Positions 52,261-64,000 of a stretch of DNA of 64,000 bases are shown piece after piece. The stretch covers positions 60,543,467-60,607,466 of the forward strand of contig NC_091134.1 in assembly GCF_041381155.1 (NCBI RefSeq), read 5' to 3'. The notes beneath the pieces are model-generated. The model was not told where the DNA came from. It searched no databases and worked only from the letters and a program-made list of their open reading frames with translations. This DNA comes from Argopecten irradians (Eukaryota > Mollusca > Bivalvia > Pectinida > Pectinidae). Numbering within the stretch: the stretch's first letter is position 1; each line of letters begins with the position of its first letter. The translations under genes were made by a program, and so were the position numbers.

Positions 52261-55029
52261 CATTCCAAACGTATAGCACAGGCAGACTGGGATGTTTTAT
52301 GCTTTAAAATATTGAATGAGACAAAATATAAGACCCGAGTTTTAACGAGATATAATTAATATAAACCATAAGACACAGAGCTTTAACAATACCCACAGTA
52401 TTCACATTTGTAACCAGGACATTTTCATCATTGATGTGAAATTTGTTACCAAATCAGCATTTATTTATAGCTATTTATCATTACGTATAAACAGCTGTTT
52501 TAGATACTTAAAGCATTAATTTTGTTGTTATACATAAACAGATATAGTTTACATGGCCACCTTTTTTCCAAAGAACTGGTGAACATATCCACTTAGGGGG
52601 CTCAACAGCGAGTGAAAGAAAACTGTGATAATAAGAGTATTTATTTTATGCAGTATTATTACAGTTTATACATGCAAGTACTGCAGCAGTAATAGATGCC
52701 ACATATGGATAGATCATATACAGGTGTATTACAGTCCCCATGGGCCTGTTGTTCTTGTCAAGTCCTTTTCTTTTCTTGAGGCAATGTGTTATTACTGAGA
52801 CTGTTGCCATTAGAAATTAGGCATTTTAATGTATGGGCTTTTAACTTGTCCTCAAAGATCTATATTTATTCTTGATAGCCGATATATTGTATTTCTAAAA
52901 TAAATGTTTTCCACAATTAACTGTGTATTAATACCTAGGTACATATTGTCAAACCTTTCAATCAATTAATTTTTTTTTACAATTTTTTTTGGTAGAATAT
53001 TGTACAATTCTAGTCAGAATAAAGTTTAACTAGTAACCAAATGGCTTATTACATGGAACATTTAGTCATAACAAAGGGGTATTCTTACTTCCTTATTATC
53101 CTGGGGTGTTATTTTATTTCCTTAAAGGGACAATTCACTCAGGCTAATTCTTTTACATAACCAAGAAGCAAAATATGGCATAAATGTATTGTTCTATATT
53201 CCTTATGAAACATATAACATAAAATATTGAAAAATCGACGTCTTTGTTAAGTATTTTGATTGATACCGTGTTGTAATTACAAATCGTTGATCAATACGAT
53301 TTAGCGTGTACAATATGTACGCTGTACCCATACCCGAGTCAAAGTCACGCATGTTAAACAAATGAACAACATAACCATTGAGGAGGTGATAAAATGATTT
53401 TTAGGTAAGAAAATTCGCTTACTAAGGTAAACACACTACTGTCAGAGCGATTTGAGCAGTTTTAGACAAAAGTTGCATTACTCTACGAGCAAGGGGCAGG
53501 GTTCGGCATACAAGATGTTCAACCACAATGCGTAATGGCGGACAGCGAGCAAAGTTTGAATATTTCAAATGCATTTCACCACCATGGGCTTTTCTGGCAT
53601 ATCACAGTAAAACCGACTGATCTAATTTCAATAAGAACTATTTTTCCCGATATATGTACAAATTTTAATGTTCTCTTAGACTGCATTGTCCCTTTAACAC
53701 CGACTTCTTTTTCGTTTTATTGAACCATTACCATAATACCTACCTTCTTTTACTATTCTGAGAAGATATACACTTTTGCAAGAAAGTTTCTGTAATTACA
53801 TAGACTCTTCTTATCAGTAACCAACATCAAAATAGATCTTCAGCTGGATATTTATGATTCTCTGTTCCTGTATTGTATATGTTTAGTTATGGATTTTAAT
53901 AATCAATGGTCACATATGCTTTAGGTATAAATAGAACATTGTATTAAATGCTGTTATATGTGATATTTTTGGAATGTTTTCATTCAATTTAATAATTTTG
54001 AAATAAACAGGTTGAACTCTAAAATTAGGAGTTTTATTTTATTCATTAATTTACTTTTGCTTTCTTTTGATAAATTTTAATACTTGAGTAATTAATATTC
54101 AATTTACAAAACAATTTGAATAACAGAATGAGAAAATGTGCTAAGGCAAAAAACGTGCACAACTACCTATACACTAATTGTAAACTCCAATCTGCTACAT
54201 ATTACCATCAGCCTTCCACCTCTTGGTTTCAAGTTTTAATCTCACTTTAGGCAGTTGTCGGGTAGTACTAACCACAGGTACTTTGGCTTTCCCCGCTCCA
54301 CTTACTAAACACTGGCTAAAAGACACACAAGACCAAAAACAAAGCTCTTTGATCTACATACATTCTGTAGACAATTAGCTCAAATGGATACTTTTAAGAT
54401 GTCCTTAATTAAAGGTAAATAAAAGAAACAGGGCAAAGTTGTTTCACATATTTAATGGACGGAACTGTACTTCCACATAGATATTGTATTATATTAACAA
54501 ATTCAATGTACAAAATTTTACATAAATACTGTATTTACAATAACAATCCTGTCACCCATTGGTGACCACTGATATCACAGATAATGAGGAATGTAGTTAA
54601 AATAGACTTAACCTAATACAGATGTCATCTGCAAACCATTAGATATCAAGGCACAGTACAATGCTGTTGTGTCAGTCCTTGAACAGATGAAATAACATTT
54701 TAGCAAAAACTTTTTTTTTCAAATAATAAATTCTATAAAGCACTGTTTGAAAGTATTAATGCTGAAATATTAAATCACAATTATTTCCAAACTAAGGCAA
54801 AATTGTCAAAACTTTTACAGCTTAATCGATTAAATCAAACCAGTTTACTGCATCATTCCAAGAAACTAATTTATATTTTATATTCCTATAGTATGTTGCA
54901 TGCAAAAAAGTCTTATTTTTGCAAACATTTAATTTGGCTTGCACACAAGTGACATGATCCAGAATTCTTTTGTCCACATTTTTATTCACTGATGCCTGAA
55001 CTTTCCAATAAAATTGTCAAATGAATTTT
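52261..55029. other. 3' UTRs and spacer between convergent PM20D2 and AK9
   Basis: Holds likely poly(A) signals for PM20D2 (AATAAA at 52900 and 53018) and for AK9 on the other strand (TTTATT at 54981-54986, about 45 bases past its stop). A TTAA-flanked MITE sits at 53,126-53,693. No gene is seen. Confidence 0.6.
53126..53693. mobile_element. 568-bp TTAA-flanked MITE
   Basis: TTAA at 53122-53125 and 53694-53697. The ends are inverted: AGGGACAATTCA at the left and, reverse complemented, AGGGACAATGCA at the right. No transposase frame. The TTAA target and GGGACAAT-type termini suggest a Kolobok- or piggyBac-mobilised element. Confidence 0.8.
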
Positions 55030-58000
55030 TCATGCCACCCAGGTTGCTGTTGGTTCAATTCCACGGAGTGCAAAGAAAGTTTCTAATTTCATGTCGAAAT
55101 CTCCAGGCCGTTCCGTGGGGTCCCGATATCGTACTGTCATATTGTCTCCCAAGTATTTTATCAGCCTACACGTGTCCTCAAACTGTTTTAGTTTCTGTCT
55201 ATACTTTTTCCTTATGTAATCTGAACTTTTAGGGTTGAAAGCTGAAAAGAAACAAAAAGAAATGAATATCAAAATTTAGATGTGTAATTTATGTTATAAA
55301 GATTTTGAAATTGCAATTCCTGATAATCTAGAAAAATTTGGTTAAAAGAAGCTTAAAGAAAGAACTTGTATCTTTTTATAAAAAAAGAATATTTTTTTGT
55401 GACATAGTGCTGTCAAAGATATATTAAAGCATCAATTGATGGATATCAATATACAAAAAGTCTCTTTAAAGATGCTTCTGTTAAAGATGTTCAAGTTGTC
55501 ATTAGGATTGCACTATCTTTCCTCTAGTTTTAGGTTCTAACAAAACATTCGCTCATAAGGAAGGACTATGAAGGATACCTTTGAGGTGGTAAGCTACGTA
55601 GATCAATGAAGATCTGCTGGGGCTCAAGAAAGGGTATTTAGGTTTAAAGTTTCCAACTGCTGTCATTGCTTTGATGAGCGATGTTGCCACGGTCTGTTCC
55701 ATGTAACCAAGCATTGGTAGGTTAGTGACCGTTAAGCTTTCCTTAGCAGGCGGAAGTTTGTGTGGCAGTTGAAGGTTCCAGTATTTCTCTGGTAATCTGG
55801 AGATGGGAACAATTATTTTTTACCTTAAGTAGGTTGTTGACTTTATTTATACTTTTATTCTGAAATACATCTGGAATAAGAAAACCTGTCTTCACAATTC
55901 AAAGTGCTATAAAATCTAGTAATTACAATAGTAAGTCGTAACTTTAATTGGAACAGAGAAAATGGAGATTATATGAAAATGATCACAAGGTCAGAGATGT
56001 TGGATTTTACAACTTTTTACTTACTTCATAAATTTAAGGAGTTTTTCTTCATTTTCCATGTAGTAGAACTTTTCTCTGTATTCCACAATGAGGTCGGGAT
56101 TGCCAGGAATTATTGCTTCATATCTACGAAAAGAAGACATGATAGATTAATCTATTACACACAAAAGTGAAGCTGTAAACCCTGTGCAATTTTCTTTGCA
56201 TCATATGGAACGTCTCACATTGTATACAAGCAGTTCAAAGTTAATACAGTTTACAGGATATACCTTCCTTTGACATTTTAAGTTTCTAGGTTTGATAACT
56301 TTGCTGGCATGCATTAATACATGTATCAATCATAACATTTATAAAGTTTACATAACAATAAACATGTTCAGCTGTGAACCTCACCTGCACTTGCCATCTA
56401 GGAAAGTGACTGGACAGTAGCCCTTGACCTCTATCTCCTGTGAGGCTTTCACTTCGTCAGGGAATCGTCGAATGGGAAGGAGATCCTTTGCTGGTAGTTT
56501 TCTGGGGGCCAGAGGAGGGACATATTTCTCTGGTTCCTCCAGGAATAGCTTAAGTTCCTCAGCACCAGCCAACTTATAATAATGTCCTAGGAAAAGAGAA
56601 AGGAGATTGTAAGAGTACAAAATTAGCATTAAGTAACACTTAAATTTGCAATTTGATTCTAAAGAACGCTACATGTGTTTACTGTGACCAACATCATGAA
56701 ATAGATTTTTTTACATTTAAACACATTATGTTACTGAGCAAATGAGACATACCTCTGAACTCGGCAGCAAATTCCAGTGTTGAATTTGTGGAACAGTCAA
56801 CGAGTTCCCCTCGGAGGGCGAGACTGACTGGACAGTATTGACCATAGTCTCCCATCCTCTGTAGGAACTCGTTTGGTGTTATACACATGTCCGCAATCGA
56901 CGCAGATTTACCTACAGAGAGAAAGTGATTTCTTTAATTAAATATTTCTAATACATGCCACCATATATCTTTATATAGTTAAGATATTTTCACAAATAAT
57001 TAAAGAAAAGGTTCAGATAATTTTTAACATAAAGGCATAGAAACCTTTCATGAGAAATAGATAAAATTTCTTGACTCACCATCGGACACCCGCTGTAGAT
57101 AGGTCTGTATCTGTGTGACTGACTGACTGGCAATCTCGGAACCCTTATTCCACATCCACCACTTAGAGTTCTCCCCTGGGATTTGGATGAAGTTCATGTG
57201 CTCAGACTTATACCACTGCCTCACGGCAGCTATCTCCTTATTATAGGCGGCCATCTTCACCGCCAGGATCTGAGAGCTGTCGTGTAGGGGTATCGTTCTG
57301 GAATGTCAGCAAAACAATATTATATGTTATGTTCAAGGCTGATAATTATAAGGTAATATCAGCAAAACAATATATTTTATGTTCAAGGCTGATAATTATA
57401 AGGTAATATGACATTTATTTGGAGTTGGTGAACTATATGTTTTTCAAATTATCTATTTTTTCATTACTTGTTCTATAGAAAAAAAAAATCCTCTTTATCA
57501 AATTGTTTCAAATAAATTGTTTATTTTTCATAGCTTAAAATGTAGCATATTTGTAAATATAATAACATGTATAAATAAATGAAAACCAGAGATGTAACAA
57601 CACTTTGTCGGGACCATGTCAGGATCACTTCATGCAAGTTTCAGCCAAATCGCACCGGTAGAACTTGAGAAGAAGTTCAAAATGTGTTTTCAAGATGGTG
57701 GCTGTGGTGGCCATCTTGGATTTCGGATCAATCCGATAAATAACAACACTTTGTCGGGATCATGTCAGGATCATTTCATGCAAGTTTCAGCCAAATCGCA
57801 TCGGTAGAACTTAAAAGGAAGTTCAAAATGTGTTTTCAAGATGGTGGCTGTGGCAACCATCTTGGACTTCAGATTGACTTGAAAAATAACAACACTTTGT
57901 CAGGACCATGTCAGGATCATTTCATGCAGGTTTCAGCCAAATCGCACCGGTAGAACTTGAGAAGAAGTTCAAAATGTGTTTTCAAGATGGCGGCTGTGGC

Positions 58001-61000
58001 AGCCATCTTGGATTTCTGATCGACCCGAAAAATAACAACACTTTGTCGGGACCATGTCAGGATCATTTTATGCAAGTTTCAGCCAAATCGCACCAGAAGA
58101 ACTTGAGAAGAAGTTCAAAATGTGTTTTCAAGATGGTGGCTGTGGCGGCCATCTTGGATTTTGGATCGACCCTAAAAATAACAACACTTTGTCGGGACCA
58201 TGTCAGGATCATTTCATGCAAGTTTCAAACAAATCGCACCAGTAGAACTTGCGAAGAAGTTCAAAATGTGTTTTCAAGATGGAGGCTGTGGTGGCCATCT
58301 TGGATTTCGGATCGACCCGAAAAATAACAACACTTTGTCGGGACCACGTCAGGATCATTTCTTGCAAGTTTCAGCCAAATCGCACCGGTAGAACTTGAGA
58401 AGAAGTTCAAAATGTGTTTTCAAGATGGTGGCTGTGGCGGCCATCTTGGATTTCGGATCAACCCGAAAAATAACAACACTTTGTCGGGACCATGTCAAGA
58501 TCATTTCATGCAAGTTTCAAACAAATCGCACCAGTAGAACTTGAGAAGAAGTTCAAAATGTGTTTTCAAGATGGAGGCTATGGTGGCCATCTTGGATTTC
58601 GGATCGACCCGAAAAATAACAACACTTTGTCGGGACCATGTCAGGATCATTTCTTGCAAGTTTCAGCCAAATCGCACCGGTAGAACTTGAGAAGAAGTTC
58701 AAAATGTGTTTTCAAGATGGCGGCTGTGGAGGCCATCTTGGATTTCGGATCAACCCGAAAAATAACAACACTTTGTCGGGACCATGTCAGGATCATTTCA
58801 TGCAAGTTTCAGCGAAATCGCACCGGTAGAACTTGAGAAGAAGTTCAAAATGTGAAAAGTTAACGCACGGCGCACGGCGGACGACGACGGACGAAACATG
58901 ATGCTATAGGTCATCCTGACCCTTCGGGTCAGATGACCTAAAAATGAAAAGGTAAGTTTTCTAAAACAAATGAACAGTGTTGAGTTAAGCCTTACCTTGT
59001 TGGTGCCATGCGGTCCTTCATGCCCCGTAATAAAACTTCTTTACTATCCAACTCCAGCTCAACAACACGTACAGGGATGATGCTGCGTTCAGTCATCAAA
59101 TCAATCTGTTTCTTGGTTTGGGGGAAACCATCTAGGATATACCTATATAGAAAGTTGATATATTATAAGGAAATCTATTCATCATTCCATGCTATAAGCC
59201 AGTGTCCATTACATTATGTAGGACCAAAGTGATATGAATGCTTCAACATTTGTTATTGAAACCAAGCTTAGGTATTCAGCAGTTATTTGTATTTTCAGGG
59301 CAACTACTTTCATATGCTTGTAAAACATTGTTCATAAGAATTTCATCTAAAAAAAGAGAGAAAAAACCTGCCTGAAGTTGGGTATTACAACTTACCCTCT
59401 TGTTTGACACTTCATGTCCAGGAGACAGACGTCGAGAGCCTGGACAGCCAGTTCCTCTGGAACAGTGTAGCCCTTTAACAGATACTTTAACATTTGTTTG
59501 GCTAGATCTGTCTTAGACTGCTCTGCCAGCACTTTCCTCATAGCCTCCCCGATAGACAGTCGTACCAAACCGTACGATTCAGCAAATCGTGTAGCCACTA
59601 TAATAAATCGTATTCAAAATGTTAAATGAGGCTTAAGGCGTATATCGTTGTTTTATAATTTTCAGTCAAAACCTGACTTCATAATTCATAAGCAGAATTT
59701 TGCATTTTCATTCCAGCATCTTTTAAAAGTTATTTTATTTTCAGACATAAGTAATCCTATAGTCTCAATACATTATCAAAATTATTCAGGATTAATATTA
59801 ACTATTGAGCTTTCATCATTTTGAATCTTACATATATAAATGATTATAATCATAAATCATTCCCAAGATGTGTACTTACATGTGGTTTTGCCAGACTTTG
59901 GTGGGCCAATAATTGCCATTTTGATGGGTACGACAGGTTTGGGTGTAGGCTGAGTGAGGTAAGTCATAGGGTCCTGGATAAAGTCCTCCCGAGCCGACAG
60001 AGATGACAGGAAGAAGATGTGGTTACGGTACAGACATGGATAGGTCGGGTAGCCAGGTCCACTCATAGGCTGGATACAGTCTCCCTCCTTAATCTACACA
60101 AAAAGAAAACCATTTTTAACACCTCAAGTTTTTTGAGGATAAAATAAGCTTTCAGTTTAACCATCTATTTAGGCAATCATCAAATTAGAAGTGTCCAATG
60201 TTTTGACATAAAAAGGTAAAACATACCATAGAATGTCCAGCAATTTCCTGTAAAGGGTTCAAAAACAAGATGATCTCCCCTTAACGAACAATTTTTATGA
60301 CTTATAAAAGGAATTCTCTAATAGCGATCTATTAAGCAAATTTGGTATCAGACAAAGCAATGTCATGAATATTCTACAAACTTATTCTCTCTTCCCTAAT
60401 TAACTTGCTCATATCAAAACACATTTACACTCAATCTGACCTTAACTGGACACCATCGTCCAAATCGACTGGGCTGTTTGTATCCACTCTGTAACATCTT
60501 TTTAGCCAGTTTCTCTCCAAGAGGGTAAACTCTCTCAAACATGCTGTGTCTAAACTGAACATATGGTTTTAACTTCTTTGTCATCAGATAACGAACAATG
60601 TGTGGTTTACGACCTCCATCCAGGTCGAGTCGGGGCACCAGGATCTCCTCTAATGCTTCCTGGAAACAAACAATCAGGTGGATATTGATGATATTCAGAA
60701 TCAGGGCAAATTTCTTATGCAATCTATAATGCTCTGATTATTATTCAAAGAAGTTTACAAAGTCTTAAAATTCTTTTACAAATGATATTGAACACTTAGT
60801 AAAGCAATTTGAAAAAAAAAAATGCAATTATTTCTTGAAAGCTAATAGAATTCCAGAGCCTACCTGTACACCAGCTAGTCTGTTTGTGTCATTGTCATAT
60901 ACTTCATTTAATTCATTCCTAATTCTGTCCTTAGCATCCTCCTCTAATTCATCTTCTTCCTCCTCCTCTTCTTCTTCTTCCTATGAAAACATCAACATTA

Positions 61001-63890
61001 CAACATGAACATCAACATTAAACATCCACTTCCACCTATTCATCTTAATTCTAATTGTTGTTTGTCCAGGTACAATAAGAATCAGTTATTAGTGCATGGA
61101 CGTTCCCATTGGCTCCTCTGTGATGGAATCAATTATTTCAATTCTTAAGACTCAGAACAATATATTACCAGATAAATACACTCAAATTATGTTTAGAAGT
61201 CTTCACAGGTATAAACTATAACCACATTCTTCAACATACAACCACTTTTCAATGAGATTATTTCACAAATTGTTTTCGTTTTTGGTTGGATACCAAAAAT
61301 GAATGCAATATTCCACAATTCATTAATCATTCACTGGGCAAAATGTTGTATACAGAAATTTTTTATTGATCTATTTTTACCTCAAATTCTTCAGCCAACA
61401 TGGCCTCAATATCCATCTCCTCCTCTTCTTCCTCTTCTTCTTCTTCCTCTTCCTCTTCTTCTTCATCTCTATCTTCTCGTTCTGCTGCCTTCTGAGCTTG
61501 TCTTTCCTTCCTCTTTTCTTCTTGTTCCTTCTGTAATTCCTCCCTCCTTTTCTGGACAGCAGCATCCTGAAGACATTTTGAATTGAATATTTGATAAAAC
61601 ACAATTAAAATACAAAACATTCAAATGTATAGGATATAACACATATCTGATAACTTATCAATGTAAAAACAAGAATAGTTGATTTTATAAAATTTAACCT
61701 ATGGTTTACTTCTCAGACTTCAACTCTATCTATTCACAGAAGCTCAACTTGATATGCACTCTTCTATGAAGAGACGTCTTCTCAGAAGGTCTTTTACCTC
61801 GCAGATGGAAGAGCTTCCAGAAGCAGAAGAGCTGCAGATCGATTGAATCGAAGTAGAGAGTAGAAGAGGGCAAATCTAGTTAGGCTAAAACAATGGTTTG
61901 TTTTATGATACACAGGGTAATTGCTTTGGTTTGTAACTGAGAGAGATTTTCCCATTCAACACTTTGAGTAACTTACCTTCTTTTTCTTTGCCTTTTCCTT
62001 CTTTTTCTCTCTCTTGGCGATACGTTTGTCACGCTTTATACACCATCTATCAAGCTTTGGTGGAAGCAGTCTACCAATGACATCGCTATCTTCCACAGAA
62101 ATGATGACAGCTGCGTCAGGGAACATGCCCATCTCAGCGAGGTACTTAGCTTCTTCTGCAGTACGAGGGAATCCCTCCAGGACAAAACCTGTAGATCTGT
62201 AGGTAAATTAACACATCACATGTCATAAAAAGCTCAGTTGGTTAGACTTTGTGATTAAAATTGAAATTAATTGTCAAAATAACTTTTCACTTTATAGAAT
62301 TTTGTAATATGGAGTGTAAGGTACAGTACTTGAAATTTTGTATTAGCTACTTCACAGATTTCTTTATATTTTTATGGTAGCTGATGAAGTTGTATTGTCC
62401 AATCTTAACCAACAATAAGATTCCATAAAATATATATATATATATATAATTCATATTACTACCAACACTAACATGGGCTATGTGTTATGGGTCTGAAAGG
62501 TGGTTGCCTATCAATGACCCTGCCGACAGGTAACAACACATAACAAATGTACCAGTAACTAGATAGATCTACTACATCTCAAAAGAATACTTACTTGAAG
62601 GGCTCTTTGTGCCACCAGTGAGGAACAATGTTGTCGAGGACTTCGGCTGGTAGAGGTTCCTCAGACTCAAGGTTAGATTTAATGGCTTCCTCTTCCTCAG
62701 TATACTCCACCTCTTCTTCCTCCTGATCAAACAGAAAATGGACAAGTGAGACAGGGTGTAACAAATTACTTACTGACAGAGCTTACTGTATGGCAGTTGT
62801 TATTTCACTATTACAACAGAATAATCTTTTTATTATCTTTCACTAACAAAGGTCAAGCCTTTATGAGACCTTACAATAGAAAAATCTTTTTATTATCTTT
62901 CACCAACAAAGATCAAGCCTTTGTGAGACCTTGACTTACAGGTTTCTCTTCCTCCTTCTTTTCCTCCTTGACTGGCTCACCATCAGGATCAGTGATACCT
63001 GCTTCTTCATCTTCCTCTCTGTAACATAGGTACACACATGAAGATTTCAATGACAACGTCGCATGCTATTAAATTTCTCTAAACAAGGCAGTTTTAATCT
63101 TTGATTCAAATGCTTGCAAAAACAGTTTTTGTTTTCTTTTCATGTTGAAAATATGCACCAAAGTCGAAGTAAGTTCCAATAATCAGATATCACATTTGTT
63201 ATTTTTGTCTAGATATCTTGTAACTCATACTCACTCTTCCTCATCAGGAGGCTCCTCCTCATTCTCTTCAGCGTACTCCGGACCGACACGTTTCTTCGTT
63301 TTATGGATGATCAGTTCCTGGAGCCTGTCCTTGAAGGAGATGTGGAACAGTCCAAGCTTCTGAGCCAGGTATCTGCCATGGACTGACTTCCCAGCTCCTC
63401 TGGGGCCAAGGAATAGCAGTCTGATAGGCGGGGTCTGTGTTGTGTACAAAACAGGGGGTTATAAAGAGAGTTTATATCCAATAAAAGAATGTAGATTAAC
63501 TCTATTGTTAATTATTTCTTTACAAGGTAACTCTTTTGAACTCAATAATTTAAAACTTTTGCATCAATTTTGAAAACGCTATTTATCATATTATAACTCA
63601 GGGCCATTTTTTTAATTTTAATTTCTCTGTGAAGTAAACATAGAGACAGACATATGTAAACTCTAAGAGACACTTACATCAAATGGTTTACCATGGGGCA
63701 GATACTCCTCGGGGTTAGCTAGGAAACGTTCACGAGCCTCTGAACTGGATATATAATAAACCTTCTCTCTGTACTTGACGGCAATCTCTGGATTACCCGG
63801 AAATAAGACATTGTTCTCCTTCAGGGCAACAGGACAGAACTGATTGGTATCTCCGAGGGGTTTCTTCTTGTTCCTATTAGGATCCTCCTC
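55030..63890 (-). CDS. AK9: adenylate kinase 9, C-terminal 17 exons (partial)
   Basis: Large multi-domain nucleoside mono-/diphosphate kinase. Exons on the - strand, 5' to 3': 63678-63890, 63235-63434, 62940-63018, 62595-62722, 61977-62196, 61381-61566, 60864-60980, 60441-60659, 59880-60093, 59396-59597, 58996-59142, 57080-57297, 56753-56911, 56385-56586, 56025-56123, 55579-55796, 55030-55241. All phases agree, giving 1,010 residues; the rest lies beyond the right edge. Two kinase units are visible: P-loop GPRGAGKS with FVLEGFPRT, and P-loop GPPKSGKT with YILDGFPQT, each preceded by YHS-like segments such as FCPVALKENN and VKYREKVYY. The first unit is split by acidic, coiled-coil-like exons with long Glu runs (61,381-61,566 and 60,864-60,980). 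The C-terminus (AFNPKSSDYIRKKY) ends at a TAG/TGA-type stop at 55,030. Confidence 0.95.
57306..57411 (+). repeat. 53-bp tandem duplication in an AK9 intron
   Basis: Two adjacent copies beginning TCAGCAAAACAATAT and containing GTTCAAGGCTGATAATTA. A recent local duplication. Confidence 0.85.
57595..58940 (+). mobile_element. pearl-like element with 146-bp tandem core repeats in an AK9 intron
   Basis: Eight full units of 146 bases start at 57595, 57741, 57887, 58033, 58179, 58325, 58471 and 58617, followed by a partial unit to about 58,853. Then come an ACGG/ACGA-rich microsatellite (58,862-58,897) and a terminal hairpin, GGTCATCCTGACCC, TTCG and its complement, at 58,911-58,939. Core tandem repeats, an ACGG-type microsatellite and a 3' hairpin are the published plan of bivalve pearl elements, non-autonomous relatives of Helitron/Helentron. 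Each unit also carries AAGATGG(C/T)GGC facing GGCCATCTTGG. The many 63-residue open frames here are repeats of the unit, not genes. Confidence 0.75.
62430..62449 (+). repeat. (TA)n microsatellite
   Basis: Pure alternating TA of about 20 bases in an AK9 intron. A similar run lies at about 30,770-30,786. Confidence 0.85.
62823..62940 (+). repeat. 60-bp tandem duplication in an AK9 intron
   Basis: Two adjacent copies beginning AATCTTTTTATTATC and containing AAGCCTTT(A/G)TGAGACC. The second copy runs up to the donor site of the exon at 62,940, so it may include splice-proximal sequence. Confidence 0.8.
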
Positions 63891-64000
63891 CTATAAAGAA
63901 ATACAGCAAAAAAATTTTCATTGTTTGATCAACCAAAACTTCCAATATCAAAATTAGATGTCCTTTCTGTTCCCTCTTTATCAAAAGAGGAAAACACATT

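Noticed and set aside
57616-58829. A family of 63-residue open frames
   Set aside because: They repeat every 146 bases and are the tandem units of a pearl-like element in an AK9 intron.

Overview
This looks like nuclear DNA of an animal, most likely a bivalve mollusc. It is AT-rich, the genes have many short phase-matched exons with GT/AG borders, and the spaces between are filled with small inverted-repeat transposons and tandem arrays, including one built like the bivalve 'pearl' elements. The species cannot be named from the sequence. No bacterial-type operons, CRISPR arrays, rRNA or convincing tRNA genes were seen.

Layout. 1-10,650 is mostly non-coding, with one possible orphan first exon at 4,111. 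At 10,653-18,503 (+) lies a six-exon beta-1,4-galactosyltransferase whose last exon adds a glutamine-rich tail of about 310 residues after the catalytic domain. At 22,690-28,855 (+) is a seven-exon betaine-homocysteine S-methyltransferase-like gene. 28,856-36,062 is a repeat-rich spacer. At 36,063-52,260 (+) is a six-exon PM20D2-type M20 peptidase gene; its introns 1 and 2 are swollen by two large minisatellites (about 88 units of 70 bp and about 54 units of 99 bp). At 55,030-63,890 (-) are the last 17 coding exons of adenylate kinase 9, running off the right edge. PM20D2 and AK9 converge tail to tail across 2.8 kb. For all four genes I joined exons by hand, and every junction keeps phase.

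The four genes do different jobs (Golgi glycosylation, one-carbon/methionine metabolism, dipeptide hydrolysis, nucleotide phosphorylation) and show no sign of forming one pathway.

The most unusual signal is in PM20D2. The 70-bp unit of the first minisatellite is a copy of that intron's own 3' splice site plus the first 38 bases of exon 2, so the true exon is preceded by roughly 88 decoy splice acceptors. The second array abuts the next exon and stays open in that exon's reading frame for over 3 kb. Other points of note are the Q-rich tail on a Golgi glycosyltransferase, several TTAA-flanked transposon families with one inserted exactly in the centre of another, and a 146-bp tandem array in AK9 whose units carry paired YY1-like motifs.
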